Source: Ignavibacterium sp. (lineage in GTDB: Bacteria > Bacteroidota > Ignavibacteria > Ignavibacteriales > Ignavibacteriaceae). From it: a DNA stretch of 64,000 nt. The notes under the pieces were generated by a model. The model saw nothing but the letters and a program-made list of their open reading frames with translations, ran no database searches and had not been told where the DNA came from. Positions 18,616-27,472 of the stretch are shown piece by piece (the stretch's first letter is position 1; every line of letters begins with the position of its first letter). The position numbers were made by a program, and so were the translations under genes. The DNA lies in the NCBI GenBank assembly GCA_032027145.1, contig JAVSMP010000001.1:3291116-3355115 (forward strand), in the 5' to 3' direction.

Positions 18616-20271
18616 ATGAGGCAAATCGGAAATAAATTATCTGAAGATAGCTCTTTTCTTAAACGCGAAGATTTTCAAAAAGAATTGTTACGAAAACTAA
18701 ACGCTGTAAAAGATAAGGTAAAAGAAGGCGGTGGTAAAAAAGCAATTGAGAAACATAAAGCAAAAGGTAAATTAACTGCGCGTGTAAGAATTGAAAAACT
18801 CATTGATAATCCAAAGGATTTTTTTGAATTAAGTACTCTTGCTGCCTATGGAATGTATGATGAGTTTGGAGATGCACCATCTTCCGGAACAATTTATGGA
18901 ATTGGAAAAATCCATAATAGACTTTGTGTAATTGTTGCAAATGATGCAACTGTGAAAGCCGGTGCCTGGTTTCCAATTACTGTAAAGAAAAATCTTCGTG
19001 CGCAGGAAATTGCAATGGAAAATTGTTTGCCGATTATCTATCTGGTTGATAGTGCCGGTGTTTTTCTACCAATGCAGGATGAAATTTTTCCTGATAAAGA
19101 ACACTTTGGAAGAGTATTTCGTAATAATGCAAAAATGTCTTCAATGGGGATTCCACAAATAGCTGCTATAATGGGACCTTGTGTTGCCGGTGGAGCTTAT
19201 CTGCCAATTATGAGTGATGAGGCATTGATAGTTGAAGGTGAGGGTTCAGTTTTTCTTGCCGGCTCTCATCTTGTTCGTGCTGCTATTGGAGAAGTAATTG
19301 ATAATGAAAAACTTGGAGGCGCATCAGTTCAGTCAAACATTTCAGGTGTTACCGATTATATAATGAAAAATGATGATGAGTGTATTCAACAAATCAGAAA
19401 CTTGATCGAAAAGTTTGCGAAAAGAAATTCTGCTGGTTTTGATAGAGTTAAAAATAAACTTCCTAAATATCCGACAAAAGAAATTTTAGGTATTTTACCC
19501 GAAGATACAATCAAACCTTATGATTCTTATGAATTACTTTCACGCATTGTTGATAACTCCGAAATTGATGAATACAAAGCTGGTTACGGAAAAACAATTA
19601 TTACTGCTTATGCAAGAATTGATGGCTGGGCTGTTGGAATAGTTGCTAATCAAAGGAGCGTTGTTAAAACAGAACAAGGAGAAATGCAGGTTGGCGGAGT
19701 TATCTATTCTGACTCAGCAGATAAAGCTGCAAGATTTATTATGAATTGTAATCAGAAAAAAATCCCTTTGATTTTTTTACAGGATGTTACAGGTTTTATG
19801 GTCGGCAGTAAAGCCGAGCATGGCGGTATAATTAAAGATGGAGCAAAAATGGTTAATGCTGTTGCAAATTCAGTTGTACCTAAAATTACTATTATTGTTG
19901 GAAACAGTTATGGTGCCGGTAATTATGCAATGTGCGGAAAAGCTTATGACCCCCGATTTATTTTTGCATATCCAAATGCAAGAATCTCTGTAATGGGCGG
20001 CAGTCAGGCTGGCAGTGTTTTACTGGATATAAAAATTAAACAAGAAGAAAAAAGCGGTAAAAAATTAAGCGATGCTGAAAAGAAAAAACTCCTTAACGAT
20101 ATAATCAAATCTTATGATGAAAAAAGCTATCCATCATACGCTGCAGCAAGATTATGGATTGATGAAATTATTGATCCTTCACAAACCCGTGAATGGATTT
20201 CTATGTGTCTGGAAACTGCTGATAATAATCCTGATATACCAAGATTTAATCCCGGAGTAATTCAGGTTTAA
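18616..20271 (+). CDS. Acyl-CoA carboxylase carboxyltransferase (beta) subunit
   Basis: The 551-residue product is a crotonase-fold carboxyltransferase that passes CO2 from biotin to an acyl-CoA. AIMGPCVAGGAYLPIMSDEA near 188-207 and KLGGASVQSNISGVTDY near 234-250 resemble methylcrotonyl-CoA carboxylase beta more than propionyl-CoA carboxylase. The C-terminal half has LQDVTGFMVGSKAEHGG and NSYGAGNYAMCGKAYDP. It lies 5 bases after the acyl-CoA dehydrogenase. The biotin-bearing alpha subunit is not in the window, so the holoenzyme is incomplete here. It converges with the response regulator gene 9 bases away. Confidence 0.88.
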   Translation: MRQIGNKLSEDSSFLKREDFQKELLRKLNAVKDKVKEGGGKKAIEKHKAKGKLTARVRIEKLIDNPKDFFELSTLAAYGMYDEFGDAPSSGTIYGIGKIHNRLCVIVANDATVKAGAWFPITVKKNLRAQEIAMENCLPIIYLVDSAGVFLPMQDEIFPDKEHFGRVFRNNAKMSSMGIPQIAAIMGPCVAGGAYLPIMSDEALIVEGEGSVFLAGSHLVRAAIGEVIDNEKLGGASVQSNISGVTDYIMKNDDECIQQIRNLIEKFAKRNSAGFDRVKNKLPKYPTKEILGILPEDTIKPYDSYELLSRIVDNSEIDEYKAGYGKTIITAYARIDGWAVGIVANQRSVVKTEQGEMQVGGVIYSDSADKAARFIMNCNQKKIPLIFLQDVTGFMVGSKAEHGGIIKDGAKMVNAVANSVVPKITIIVGNSYGAGNYAMCGKAYDPRFIFAYPNARISVMGGSQAGSVLLDIKIKQEEKSGKKLSDAEKKKLLNDIIKSYDEKSYPSYAAARLWIDEIIDPSQTREWISMCLETADNNPDIPRFNPGVIQV

Positions 20272-20280
20272 AAACGTAAT

Positions 20281-20934
20281 CTATATAATCCTGCTGGATG
20301 AAGCTTTTTGGACAGCCTGCATTTTATTATTTACCTGCAGTTTTTTGTAGATGTTTTCGATGTGTTTTCTAACTGTAAAAGGTGAGATAAATAATTTCTC
20401 AGCTATCTGGATATAATCAAATCCCTTTTTTAAAAACTCCAATACTTCAACTTCTCTTTTAGATAAGTTAAAATCCTCTTGAGGATCTTCTGAAATTATA
20501 TCTGAAGATTGTTTTAATAATTTAAGCGTTTTAGATGCAATTGCTGCAGACATCGGAGCGCCGCCATTTAAAACCATATCAATACTTTCAACTATTTTCT
20601 CAACTGATTCATCTTTTAACAAATATCCGCTTGCACCTGATTTGATTGCCTTTAATATTTTGTCTTCATCATCAAATACAGTAAGCATTACAATTTTTAT
20701 TTCAGGAAATTTTTCATTGATTTTAGCTGTTGCAACAATACCACTCATTACCGGCATTTCAATATCCATAAGTATAACATCAGGTAAATCTGATACATTT
20801 AAATAATCAACTATTTCCAAACCATTTTTTGCTCGGAACACCATTGAATATTTATTGGGGAATAAAGCAAGTTTTTCTATCAAAGATTTTGCTAGAAAAT
20901 CATTATCCTCGGCTATAGCAATTTTAACTTTCAT
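20281..20934 (-). CDS. NarL/FixJ-family response regulator
   Basis: The 217-residue regulator has a receiver domain (about 1-125) with the acidic pair EDND and phospho-acceptor Asp in VILMDIEMPVMSG near residue 56. The conserved Lys is in LKDESVEK. A LuxR-type helix-turn-helix follows at about 150-212 (LSKREVEVLEFL, QIAEKLFISPFTVRKH). It lies 42 bases downstream of a HisKA_3-type kinase on the same strand and is almost certainly its partner. Target genes cannot be deduced. It converges with the carboxylase gene. Confidence 0.92.
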   Translation of the reverse strand: MKVKIAIAEDNDFLAKSLIEKLALFPNKYSMVFRAKNGLEIVDYLNVSDLPDVILMDIEMPVMSGIVATAKINEKFPEIKIVMLTVFDDEDKILKAIKSGASGYLLKDESVEKIVESIDMVLNGGAPMSAAIASKTLKLLKQSSDIISEDPQEDFNLSKREVEVLEFLKKGFDYIQIAEKLFISPFTVRKHIENIYKKLQVNNKMQAVQKASSSRII

Positions 20935-20976
20935 ATTATCTATTATTCTTGTTAAAAAGTTAAATTACAAATCCTG

Positions 20977-22776
20977 TTAGTTCAATAAGGCAGATGTAGT
21001 AATTATTTTTGATTGATCCTGAAAGAATTTTAATCTGCAAATTATTGTAGTGCCTGTTTCATTACTTAACAGATTTAATTCCGCACCAGCCTTTTCGCAT
21101 CTTGATTTCATATTATTAAGTCCATTGCCTTCCATGTTTTGTTTAGGATCAAATCCTTTTCCATTATCCTTAATAATTATTTCCAAACCATTTTCGTAAT
21201 TATTAAATACTATTTCAATCTTACTTCCGCCGGAGTATTTTAGTGCATTCTGAATTGCTTCCTGAACTATTCTAAACAAATTAAGTATTTGGATAGATGA
21301 CAATTTAAGATATCCATTAAAATTATTCTGGAAAGAAATCTTGACACTACCTAAACTTGAATTCAATTTTTGAATCATCTCATTTAATTTTATTGTCAAT
21401 TTTTCACTATCCCCTTCTTCCTGTTTCATAGCCCAAATAGTATTTCTTAAATCATAGAGTGCATCTTTACTAAAACTTTTCAAAACACTTAGTCTTTGAT
21501 AAACATCTTCCTGAGGGTGAGAATATGTCAGATTATCCAGTGAGCTGATAATAAATGTCAACTGAGAGCCGATGTTATCATGCAATTCCCTTGAAATGTT
21601 TAATTTTTCTTCAGCTATTTCTTTTTCAAGTTCTGTATTCTTCAACTGACTTTTAAATTCAACTTCTTTAACAATCTTAATCCGCTTTAATTGCTGATAT
21701 CTGTATATTCCAATTAACAGCAGCACCAAAAGAATAACTACTACAAGAGCAAATATCAGCAACTGATTTCTGCTTTCAAGTTTATACTGACTTTCTTTTA
21801 TTTGTAAATTTTTTTGTTCTGTTTCATAAGCAATCTCCAGCTGTGCTACTTTTTCATTTGTCTCTATATTAAAAATACTGTCTTTATAGGCAGAGTATTT
21901 TTGATATGTATCTAAAGCTTTATATAGGTTGTTTTTTTGTTTATACAGCTCAGTAAGATTTTGGTAACAATACAAAACCATATAATTATAATCTAAAGAA
22001 TCAGCCATCTTCTGACACTTTTCATAGCTATCAATTGCTTCATCAATCCTGCCTTGCATTTTCAGAAAATCTGCATGTATGGATAAGTTTTCTACCCGAC
22101 CAAAATTACCTGATTCTTTACTGCGATATTCATCGGATACTGCCAAATATTTATTCGCTTCTTTAAATTTTCCCTGAGCGGCTTTTAAGACAGCAATTTT
22201 ATTCAGACTATAAGGTATTCCAATATTATCTTTGTTTCTCTTTTTTATTTCAAGTGCCTTTGTGTAATAAAGTAAGGCACTATCTGCATCTGATTCCATC
22301 TCTTTCAATACACCGTAATTATCAAACAGTTTACCCAATCTACTTTCAGGAATTTGGTGCTCATTGGCAATATTTAAAGCTTCCTGCATATATGCAACGG
22401 CTTTATTTAAATCGCGCCTTTTTAACTGATAACCATACTCACCATAGGCATTACTTAATTCATCATACATTTGCTGACTTAAGAATATTTTAAAAGACTC
22501 AATATGATATTGAGTTGATTTATCATAATCGCCTCTTAGATAATAAACCAGAGCAAGATTACTTAAAGCTATTCCTTCACCGCGCGGATATGATATTGAT
22601 CGAGCTTTTATAAAATTTTCTGTAAATATTTTTGCTGATCTACCAAGATTTGAAACTACAACTTCGTAACTGATTGAATTTATTGAATCAATACTGCGTT
22701 TAACATCCTGGCTAAAAGAAATACAATTAAAAGCCAGAAATGCAATTATTACTCTGACACAACAATAATTTTTCAT
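20977..22776 (-). CDS. TPR sensor histidine kinase (HisKA_3 family)
   Basis: This 599-residue protein has a signal sequence (about 6-22, ending FSQDV) and a periplasmic region of tandem TPR repeats (about 50-310, such as ALLYYTKALEIKKRNKD). One membrane span (about 335-356, rich in Leu/Val/Ile) is followed by a short coiled coil. The dimerisation domain has ISRELHDNIGSQLTFI, His near 400, and the ATPase domain has VQEAIQNALKYSGG (N box), IIIKDNGKGFDP (G1) and NGLNNMKSR (G2). The TPR sensor plan is common in Bacteroidota kinases. It is paired with the NarL-type regulator just downstream. The ligand or protein sensed is unknown. Confidence 0.9.
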   Translation of the reverse strand: MKNYCCVRVIIAFLAFNCISFSQDVKRSIDSINSISYEVVVSNLGRSAKIFTENFIKARSISYPRGEGIALSNLALVYYLRGDYDKSTQYHIESFKIFLSQQMYDELSNAYGEYGYQLKRRDLNKAVAYMQEALNIANEHQIPESRLGKLFDNYGVLKEMESDADSALLYYTKALEIKKRNKDNIGIPYSLNKIAVLKAAQGKFKEANKYLAVSDEYRSKESGNFGRVENLSIHADFLKMQGRIDEAIDSYEKCQKMADSLDYNYMVLYCYQNLTELYKQKNNLYKALDTYQKYSAYKDSIFNIETNEKVAQLEIAYETEQKNLQIKESQYKLESRNQLLIFALVVVILLVLLLIGIYRYQQLKRIKIVKEVEFKSQLKNTELEKEIAEEKLNISRELHDNIGSQLTFIISSLDNLTYSHPQEDVYQRLSVLKSFSKDALYDLRNTIWAMKQEEGDSEKLTIKLNEMIQKLNSSLGSVKISFQNNFNGYLKLSSIQILNLFRIVQEAIQNALKYSGGSKIEIVFNNYENGLEIIIKDNGKGFDPKQNMEGNGLNNMKSRCEKAGAELNLLSNETGTTIICRLKFFQDQSKIITTSALLN

Positions 22777-22834
22777 CAGTAAATTTAAATAATTTGTAAT
22801 CTGTTATTAGATTTCTAAAGCAAATATAATATAC

Positions 22835-23515
22835 TTGTATAAATCTAATTATATCTTGAACAATAAATTTTCAATATTGCTTTTAATTATTCTTTCGGTT
22901 CTGTTCACTTCAATTATTTATCCTCAGCAAAGCCAAATATCCAGAACAGTAAATCATATTTCAGAATATATTGCATCTGAAAAATTTATATCAATCAGAA
23001 ATCAATTCGGGGATCTGGCTGCTAGCGATTCAATTTACTCTGAAGCTGTAAGGTATTGTGCAGGTGATATTGGAGATGCGTTACTATGTTTAATGTTGGC
23101 AACAGTGCCTTATCGCGAAGTTCCGATCTCCATACCTTTAATTAATTCAGTAATATACTATCCATTAACATCTGCAGATGAGGAAACATTTCATAAAAAA
23201 AACGAAAACCTTCCAAGATATTTGTTCATTGATTCTCCTGATAATGATTATGGTGATAAAGATAAACTAGCTCATTTTTTTGGAAGCGCATTCTTATCAT
23301 ACGAGTCATGTATCTTTGATTTGGGAAGGCTAATTGGTTATTTTGTGGAAGTGTTTGAAGAAAATTTCAAAGTTCAGTCTAAAGTCGATTATCGCGATTT
23401 AGATGTTAATGATTATGGAAGATTATTTGGCAATCTGCTAAAAAAAGATAACACAATTTTACCGTCAAAAATATTTTTATTAAGATCATTTAGTTTTTTA
23501 AGAGTTACATTATGA
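22835..23515 (+). CDS. Unknown exported protein upstream of an NtrC-type regulator
   Basis: I do not recognise this 226-residue protein with confidence. The first about 30 residues are hydrophobic (FSILLLIILSVLFTSIIYPQ) and look like a signal peptide or anchor. The middle holds DYGDKDKLAHFFGSAFLSY, near residue 145, and later DVNDYGRLFGNLL near 190. This H-F-G-S then N-x-x-G-x-x-x-G spacing faintly recalls YfiM/DUF2279 or VanZ-like proteins. The start is a TTG at 22835 or the TTG at 22856. The stop overlaps the next gene by 4 bases, so it is coupled to the sigma-54 activator and may feed its signal. Confidence 0.6.
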   Translation: MYKSNYILNNKFSILLLIILSVLFTSIIYPQQSQISRTVNHISEYIASEKFISIRNQFGDLAASDSIYSEAVRYCAGDIGDALLCLMLATVPYREVPISIPLINSVIYYPLTSADEETFHKKNENLPRYLFIDSPDNDYGDKDKLAHFFGSAFLSYESCIFDLGRLIGYFVEVFEENFKVQSKVDYRDLDVNDYGRLFGNLLKKDNTILPSKIFLLRSFSFLRVTL

Positions 23516-24867
23516 AATCTGTACTAATTATAGATGATGAACTTCTGATTTGTGAAAGCATCAATATGATTCTTGAATATGAAGGATATGATGTTGAATT
23601 TACAACTAGTGCAATTGAAGGATTAGAAAAATTTTCATCGAAAGATTTTGCTGCTGTTTTTCTCGATATTCAAATGCCGGAGTTAAATGGATTTGAAGTA
23701 CTAAAAAAAATAAAAGAACAAAAACAATCTGCTTCAGTAATAATTATTTCTGCTCATGGAAGTGTTGAAAACGCAATTAAAGCCACCCGATTAGGTGCGT
23801 TTGATTTTCTTGAGAAACCTATTGATAGAGATAAACTTTTAATAAGTGTCCGTAATGCAACTGAAAGCGCTTCTTTAAAAGAAGAATACGAAGAAATAAA
23901 AAAAGTATGGGTAGGTGATGGTGAGATTCTGGGAAAGAGCAAAGCTATCAGGAACATTCTGCAAATGATTGATAAAGTTGCACCGCTTGATACCCGTGTT
24001 TTGATTACTGGCGAAAACGGAACCGGGAAAGAACTTGTTGCAAGAGCTATTCATAATAATAGCGAAAGAAAAGATAAATCTTTTGTGGAGGTAAATTGTG
24101 CAGCTATCCCAAATGAATTAATCGAATCTGAATTATTCGGACACGAAAAAGGTTCTTTCACTGGCGCTGTTCAGCAACGAATTGGCAGATTTGAACTTGC
24201 AAATAAAGGTACATTATTTTTAGATGAAGTAGGCGATATGTCTTTGCAGGCACAGGCAAAAGTATTAAGGGCAATTGAAGATGGTAAGATTGAAAGAGTT
24301 GGCGGCGGCAAAAAAATTGATGTTGATGTTCGTTTAATTGCTGCTACAAATAAAAATCTAAAGGATGAAATTTCAAAAGGAACTTTCAGAGAAGATTTAT
24401 TCCACAGATTAAATGTAATCCCAATAAATGTACCTCCTCTTCGCGAGAGATTAGAAGATATTCCAATTTTAGTTAATCACTTTGCAAATGATATTTCTTT
24501 AAAGCATAAAAAACCTTTAACCAGGTTTTCTGATGATGCAATACAGGTTCTGAAAAATCAATCCTGGACGGGTAATGTGCGTGAGTTAAGAAATATTGTT
24601 GAGCGGATAATAATTATCGTTGATAAAAGAGAAATCAGTCAAAAAGATATTGATTTTATGTTTGCAAGTAATCAACAATCAGTTGATGATCTTGTTGATA
24701 CAAGCAATTCATTTCAGGAATTTAAAGAAAAAGCTGAGCGTGTTTTTATTCTTAAGCAGCTAATTGCAAATAATTGGAACATAAGCAAAACTGCAGAAAT
24801 TCTTGATATTCAAAGAAGCCATCTTTATAATAAAATGAAAAAATATGGAATTGAGAAGGAGGAATAA
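23512..24867 (+). CDS. NtrC-family sigma-54 response regulator
   Basis: The 451-residue activator has a receiver domain (about 1-120; acidic DDE near 7-9, phospho-acceptor Asp in VFLDIQMPELNG near 53, Lys in EKPIDRDK) and a sigma-54 AAA+ domain at about 145-375. In the latter the Walker A is GENGTGKELVARAIH, the sigma-54 contact loop is GSFTGA (the usual form is GAFTGA), and the Walker B is GTLFLDEVGDM. A Fis-type helix-turn-helix lies at the C-terminus (NISKTAEILDIQRSHLYNKMKK). No partner kinase is adjacent. The G-S-F variant loop occurs in some active members. Its targets are unknown. Confidence 0.94.
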   Translation: MKSVLIIDDELLICESINMILEYEGYDVEFTTSAIEGLEKFSSKDFAAVFLDIQMPELNGFEVLKKIKEQKQSASVIIISAHGSVENAIKATRLGAFDFLEKPIDRDKLLISVRNATESASLKEEYEEIKKVWVGDGEILGKSKAIRNILQMIDKVAPLDTRVLITGENGTGKELVARAIHNNSERKDKSFVEVNCAAIPNELIESELFGHEKGSFTGAVQQRIGRFELANKGTLFLDEVGDMSLQAQAKVLRAIEDGKIERVGGGKKIDVDVRLIAATNKNLKDEISKGTFREDLFHRLNVIPINVPPLRERLEDIPILVNHFANDISLKHKKPLTRFSDDAIQVLKNQSWTGNVRELRNIVERIIIIVDKREISQKDIDFMFASNQQSVDDLVDTSNSFQEFKEKAERVFILKQLIANNWNISKTAEILDIQRSHLYNKMKKYGIEKEE

Positions 24868-25211
24868 TGCCGACAATTTTCTCTAAAATTATCAGCAAAG
24901 AAATACCAGCTGATATTGTTTATGAATCTGAAAATGTTCTTGCATTTAAAGATATCAAACCTCAGGCACCGGTTCACATTCTTATTATCCCAAAAATTGA
25001 AATACCTAAAGTAACTGAGATTAAAGGAAGTGAGCATTCAGCCCTTCTTGGTGAAATGATAGATGCAGCTAATAAAATTGCAAAGGATTTAGATATAGCA
25101 GATGATGGATTCAGATTAGTTTTTAATTGCGGTAATAACGGCGGTCAGGAAGTTTATCATTTGCATTTGCATCTGCTTGGCGGCAGAAAAATGAACTGGC
25201 CTCCGGGATGA
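24867..25211 (+). CDS. HIT-family nucleotide-binding protein
   Basis: The 114-residue protein is a histidine-triad hydrolase of the HinT/PKCI type. These enzymes cleave phosphoramidate bonds such as AMP-lysine. The signature HLHLHLLGGR at about 98-107 holds the catalytic His triad, and FSKIISKEIPADIVYE begins the family fold. Its ATG overlaps the TAA of the sigma-54 regulator gene by one base (TAATG), so the two are co-translated. It converges with dinB. Confidence 0.94.
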   Translation: MPTIFSKIISKEIPADIVYESENVLAFKDIKPQAPVHILIIPKIEIPKVTEIKGSEHSALLGEMIDAANKIAKDLDIADDGFRLVFNCGNNGGQEVYHLHLHLLGGRKMNWPPG

Positions 25212-25234
25212 TAGAGAGAATATCAGGCAGCCCA

Positions 25235-26425
25235 TCAAATCTGAAAATAATTTTCCATCCCTTTTAATTTTTTATCTTCTTGTGTTCTTCCGAACAATAA
25301 AGATTCATATCCAAACTTATCTCTTACCTTTGTAACTGCCCTTAACATTTGTTTTCTTTTTATTTCATAATCTTCAAACAAATATTCCTGTTCATTTAAA
25401 GGAGAAAAATTTGTAACACCAACACCTATTAACCTTACACCAACTCTTCTGGTTCTTGCTTTCTTCATTAAATCCCATGCAGTCTCAAAAATAATTTTAT
25501 CATCATCTGTTGGTTTTATTGTTTTTGAGCGAGTTAAAGTTTGGAAATCTGTATAGCGGAGTTTTATATCGATTGTTGATGCTTCCCAGCCTCTTTTTCT
25601 TAATGATTGTGCAACTTTTCCGGTTAGATAGAATAAAGTACTTCCAAGTTCTTCTTCATTTGTTACATCATTATTAAAAGTAGTTTCGCGCGAAATACTT
25701 TTTCTTTTCCTTTGAATTGTTAAATATTCTATTCCTTCACCGTTTGCTTTACGCCAAAGCTCAATTCCGTATTTACCAAATGCAGTTCCAAAATAATCTG
25801 AAGGTAATTTTGTTATATCAGCTATCTGAAATATTCCGCGATTATTTAAGCTTTGTTTCATAACTTTTCCAACACCTGGAATTGTTTCAACAGGCATTGG
25901 AGCTAAGAATTCTCTTTCCATTCCCGGAATTATATATGTTATGCCTTTTGGTTTCATACAATCTGAACCGATCTTTGCAATAGTTTTGTTGCTGCCAATT
26001 CCAATTGATATCGGCAAACCAATTTTATCCCATATTTCTTTTTGTAATCTTGTAGCAAATCCAAACATTGAGCCGTACATTTTTTGTGTTCCGCTCATAT
26101 CAAGATAAAACTCATCAATTGATGCCTGTTCAATCAAAGGGGCATATTGTTCTAAAATATTTTTTACAACTTGCGAAAATCTTGTGTACTCATCACCATG
26201 TCCATGTAAGTAAACACCGTGTGGACAAAGTTTGTATGCGGTTCTGATTGGCATTGCAGAATGTAATCCAAATGCCCGTGCTTCATAAGAACAAGCAGCA
26301 ACAACTCCCCTTCCGTATTTTGGATCGCCTCCGACAATTACAGGTTTGCCATTAAGCTTTGGGTCGAGAATTCTCTCTACAGAAACAAAAAATGCATCAA
26401 GATCAAGATGAAAAATTGTTCTCAT
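25235..26425 (-). CDS. dinB: DNA polymerase IV (Y family)
   Basis: This 396-residue error-prone polymerase copies damaged DNA. Catalytic acids are in HLDLDAFFVSVE (Asp6/Asp8 area) and ASIDEFYLDMSG (Asp-Glu pair near 103-104). YEARAFGLHSAMP is the steric-gate and finger region, and PVETIPGVGKVMKQSL is the helix-hairpin-helix. The little-finger domain covers about 235-345. Downstream of it would be the tail for a beta-clamp motif; the ending GMENYFQI is only loosely like one. It is the third gene after lexA and a DUF72 gene on the same strand, which supports SOS control. Confidence 0.95.
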   Translation of the reverse strand: MRTIFHLDLDAFFVSVERILDPKLNGKPVIVGGDPKYGRGVVAACSYEARAFGLHSAMPIRTAYKLCPHGVYLHGHGDEYTRFSQVVKNILEQYAPLIEQASIDEFYLDMSGTQKMYGSMFGFATRLQKEIWDKIGLPISIGIGSNKTIAKIGSDCMKPKGITYIIPGMEREFLAPMPVETIPGVGKVMKQSLNNRGIFQIADITKLPSDYFGTAFGKYGIELWRKANGEGIEYLTIQRKRKSISRETTFNNDVTNEEELGSTLFYLTGKVAQSLRKRGWEASTIDIKLRYTDFQTLTRSKTIKPTDDDKIIFETAWDLMKKARTRRVGVRLIGVGVTNFSPLNEQEYLFEDYEIKRKQMLRAVTKVRDKFGYESLLFGRTQEDKKLKGMENYFQI

Positions 26426-26449
26426 AAATAGTTATTCAATTCGTAGTAT

Positions 26450-26509
26450 CATCCTTTAACTCAGCCCGGGGTAACAAAGCTGATGTAATACTGAGCAGTG
26501 TTGAAGTAT
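26450..26509. repeat. REP-like palindrome pair upstream of dinB
   Basis: At 26488-26509 arms ATACT and AGTAT enclose the core GAGCAGTGTTGA. At 26450-26474 lies a worn copy of a related unit in the other orientation, beginning ATCCTT and ending GGGGTAAC. The same core, CTGAGC then GTCGAAG, recurs at 54028-54104 with different but still complementary arms. This marks a dispersed palindromic repeat, here placed between the DUF72 gene and dinB. Confidence 0.6.
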
Positions 26510-26520
26510 GCTCACATAAT

Positions 26521-27402
26521 TCATTGAATCTCCTTCAGCCTCTGATAAGCCTTAACAATTGTCGGCGGCATATTAACTTTTCTCTTTTCTTCAAGTAAAT
26601 GAATCAACTCAAAAGCATTTGCTATCGCATCGCCTTGCGGATGATTATTCATTATCACATTTACTTCTTTCACTTTATGCAGTACAGATTTTATCTTTTG
26701 TTCAATTTCCACAAGTTCGCCAGGTGAATAGAGATAATTGTACCGGGAACTTTGCTCCTCATAAGTTTGCGCTTTTCCGAAGTTAGATAAAGATTTTTTC
26801 CAGGCTTCAACATTTCTTCCGTGAAATCTGATATAAGCTTTGTCGTTAGTAACTACAGGATTAAACCCAATTGCCTTTCCAATTTGCGGTTGATCAATAG
26901 TGCAAAAGGTCAAGTCATTTTCTTTAAAGAAATCCAGTGCACGATTATTATTCCAGCTTTGATGACGAACTTCAACAAAACAACTAACATCAGAAAAAAT
27001 ATTTTTAAGCTTTTGTATATACTGAATAGAATTTCCATCAAAAGAATATGAATAAGGAAACTGAATTAACAATCCTCCAAGTCTCTCAGATTTTTTTAAC
27101 CGCTCCAGATTATAACGAACATCTTTTATATTTTGCTCATCATACTTTCTCTTATGTGTAAAATCCTGATGAAGCTTAATATGAAAAACAAAGTCATCTG
27201 TATTTTCAACTTTTCTTATCCATCCATCAACTACTTTATGGCTTATATAACTATAGTAAGTGGAATTAACTTCAACACAATTAAAATAATGTGCATAAAA
27301 CTGCAGCCAGTCAAATCCGGCAGATTGATTTTTTGGATAAAAATTCGGCACCCAATCTTTATATGACCAGCCTGCAGTGCCAATGTTAAATTTCGGGTTC
27401 AT
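26521..27402 (-). CDS. DUF72 (YecE-like) family protein
   Basis: The 293-residue protein is a DUF72 member with a TIM-barrel-like plan. Typical motifs are present: IGTAGWSYKDWVPNFYP at the N-terminus, NCVEVNSTYYSY near 38-49, LLIQFPYSYSF near 105, CFVEVRHQSW near 135 and YIRFHGRNVEAW near 190. The function of the family is not firmly known; it has been tied to nucleic-acid or metal-dependent processes only by context. It lies 70 bases after lexA and 95 bases before dinB on the same strand, so a DNA-damage role is suggested by neighbourhood. Confidence 0.88.
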   Translation of the reverse strand: MNPKFNIGTAGWSYKDWVPNFYPKNQSAGFDWLQFYAHYFNCVEVNSTYYSYISHKVVDGWIRKVENTDDFVFHIKLHQDFTHKRKYDEQNIKDVRYNLERLKKSERLGGLLIQFPYSYSFDGNSIQYIQKLKNIFSDVSCFVEVRHQSWNNNRALDFFKENDLTFCTIDQPQIGKAIGFNPVVTNDKAYIRFHGRNVEAWKKSLSNFGKAQTYEEQSSRYNYLYSPGELVEIEQKIKSVLHKVKEVNVIMNNHPQGDAIANAFELIHLLEEKRKVNMPPTIVKAYQRLKEIQ

Positions 27403-27432
27403 TACTTTATTTTAATTTTAAATACATATAAT

Positions 27433-27448
27433 AAACACATTTGTTAAC
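27433..27448 (-). promoter_or_regulatory. Possible second LexA box before the DUF72 gene
   Basis: The 12-base near-palindrome AACACATTTGTT (27435-27446) shares the 8-base core ACATTTGT with the perfect palindrome in front of lexA. It lies about 30-45 bases upstream of the DUF72 start. Its outer arms match the lexA operator only partly, so it would be a weaker site. Confidence 0.4.
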
Positions 27449-27472
27449 CTTCTAAGCTTAGTAAAGAAGCAG

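Noticed and set aside
26426-26520. A LexA box directly in front of dinB
   Set aside because: No match to the lexA palindrome core was seen; the inverted repeat there belongs to the REP-like family.
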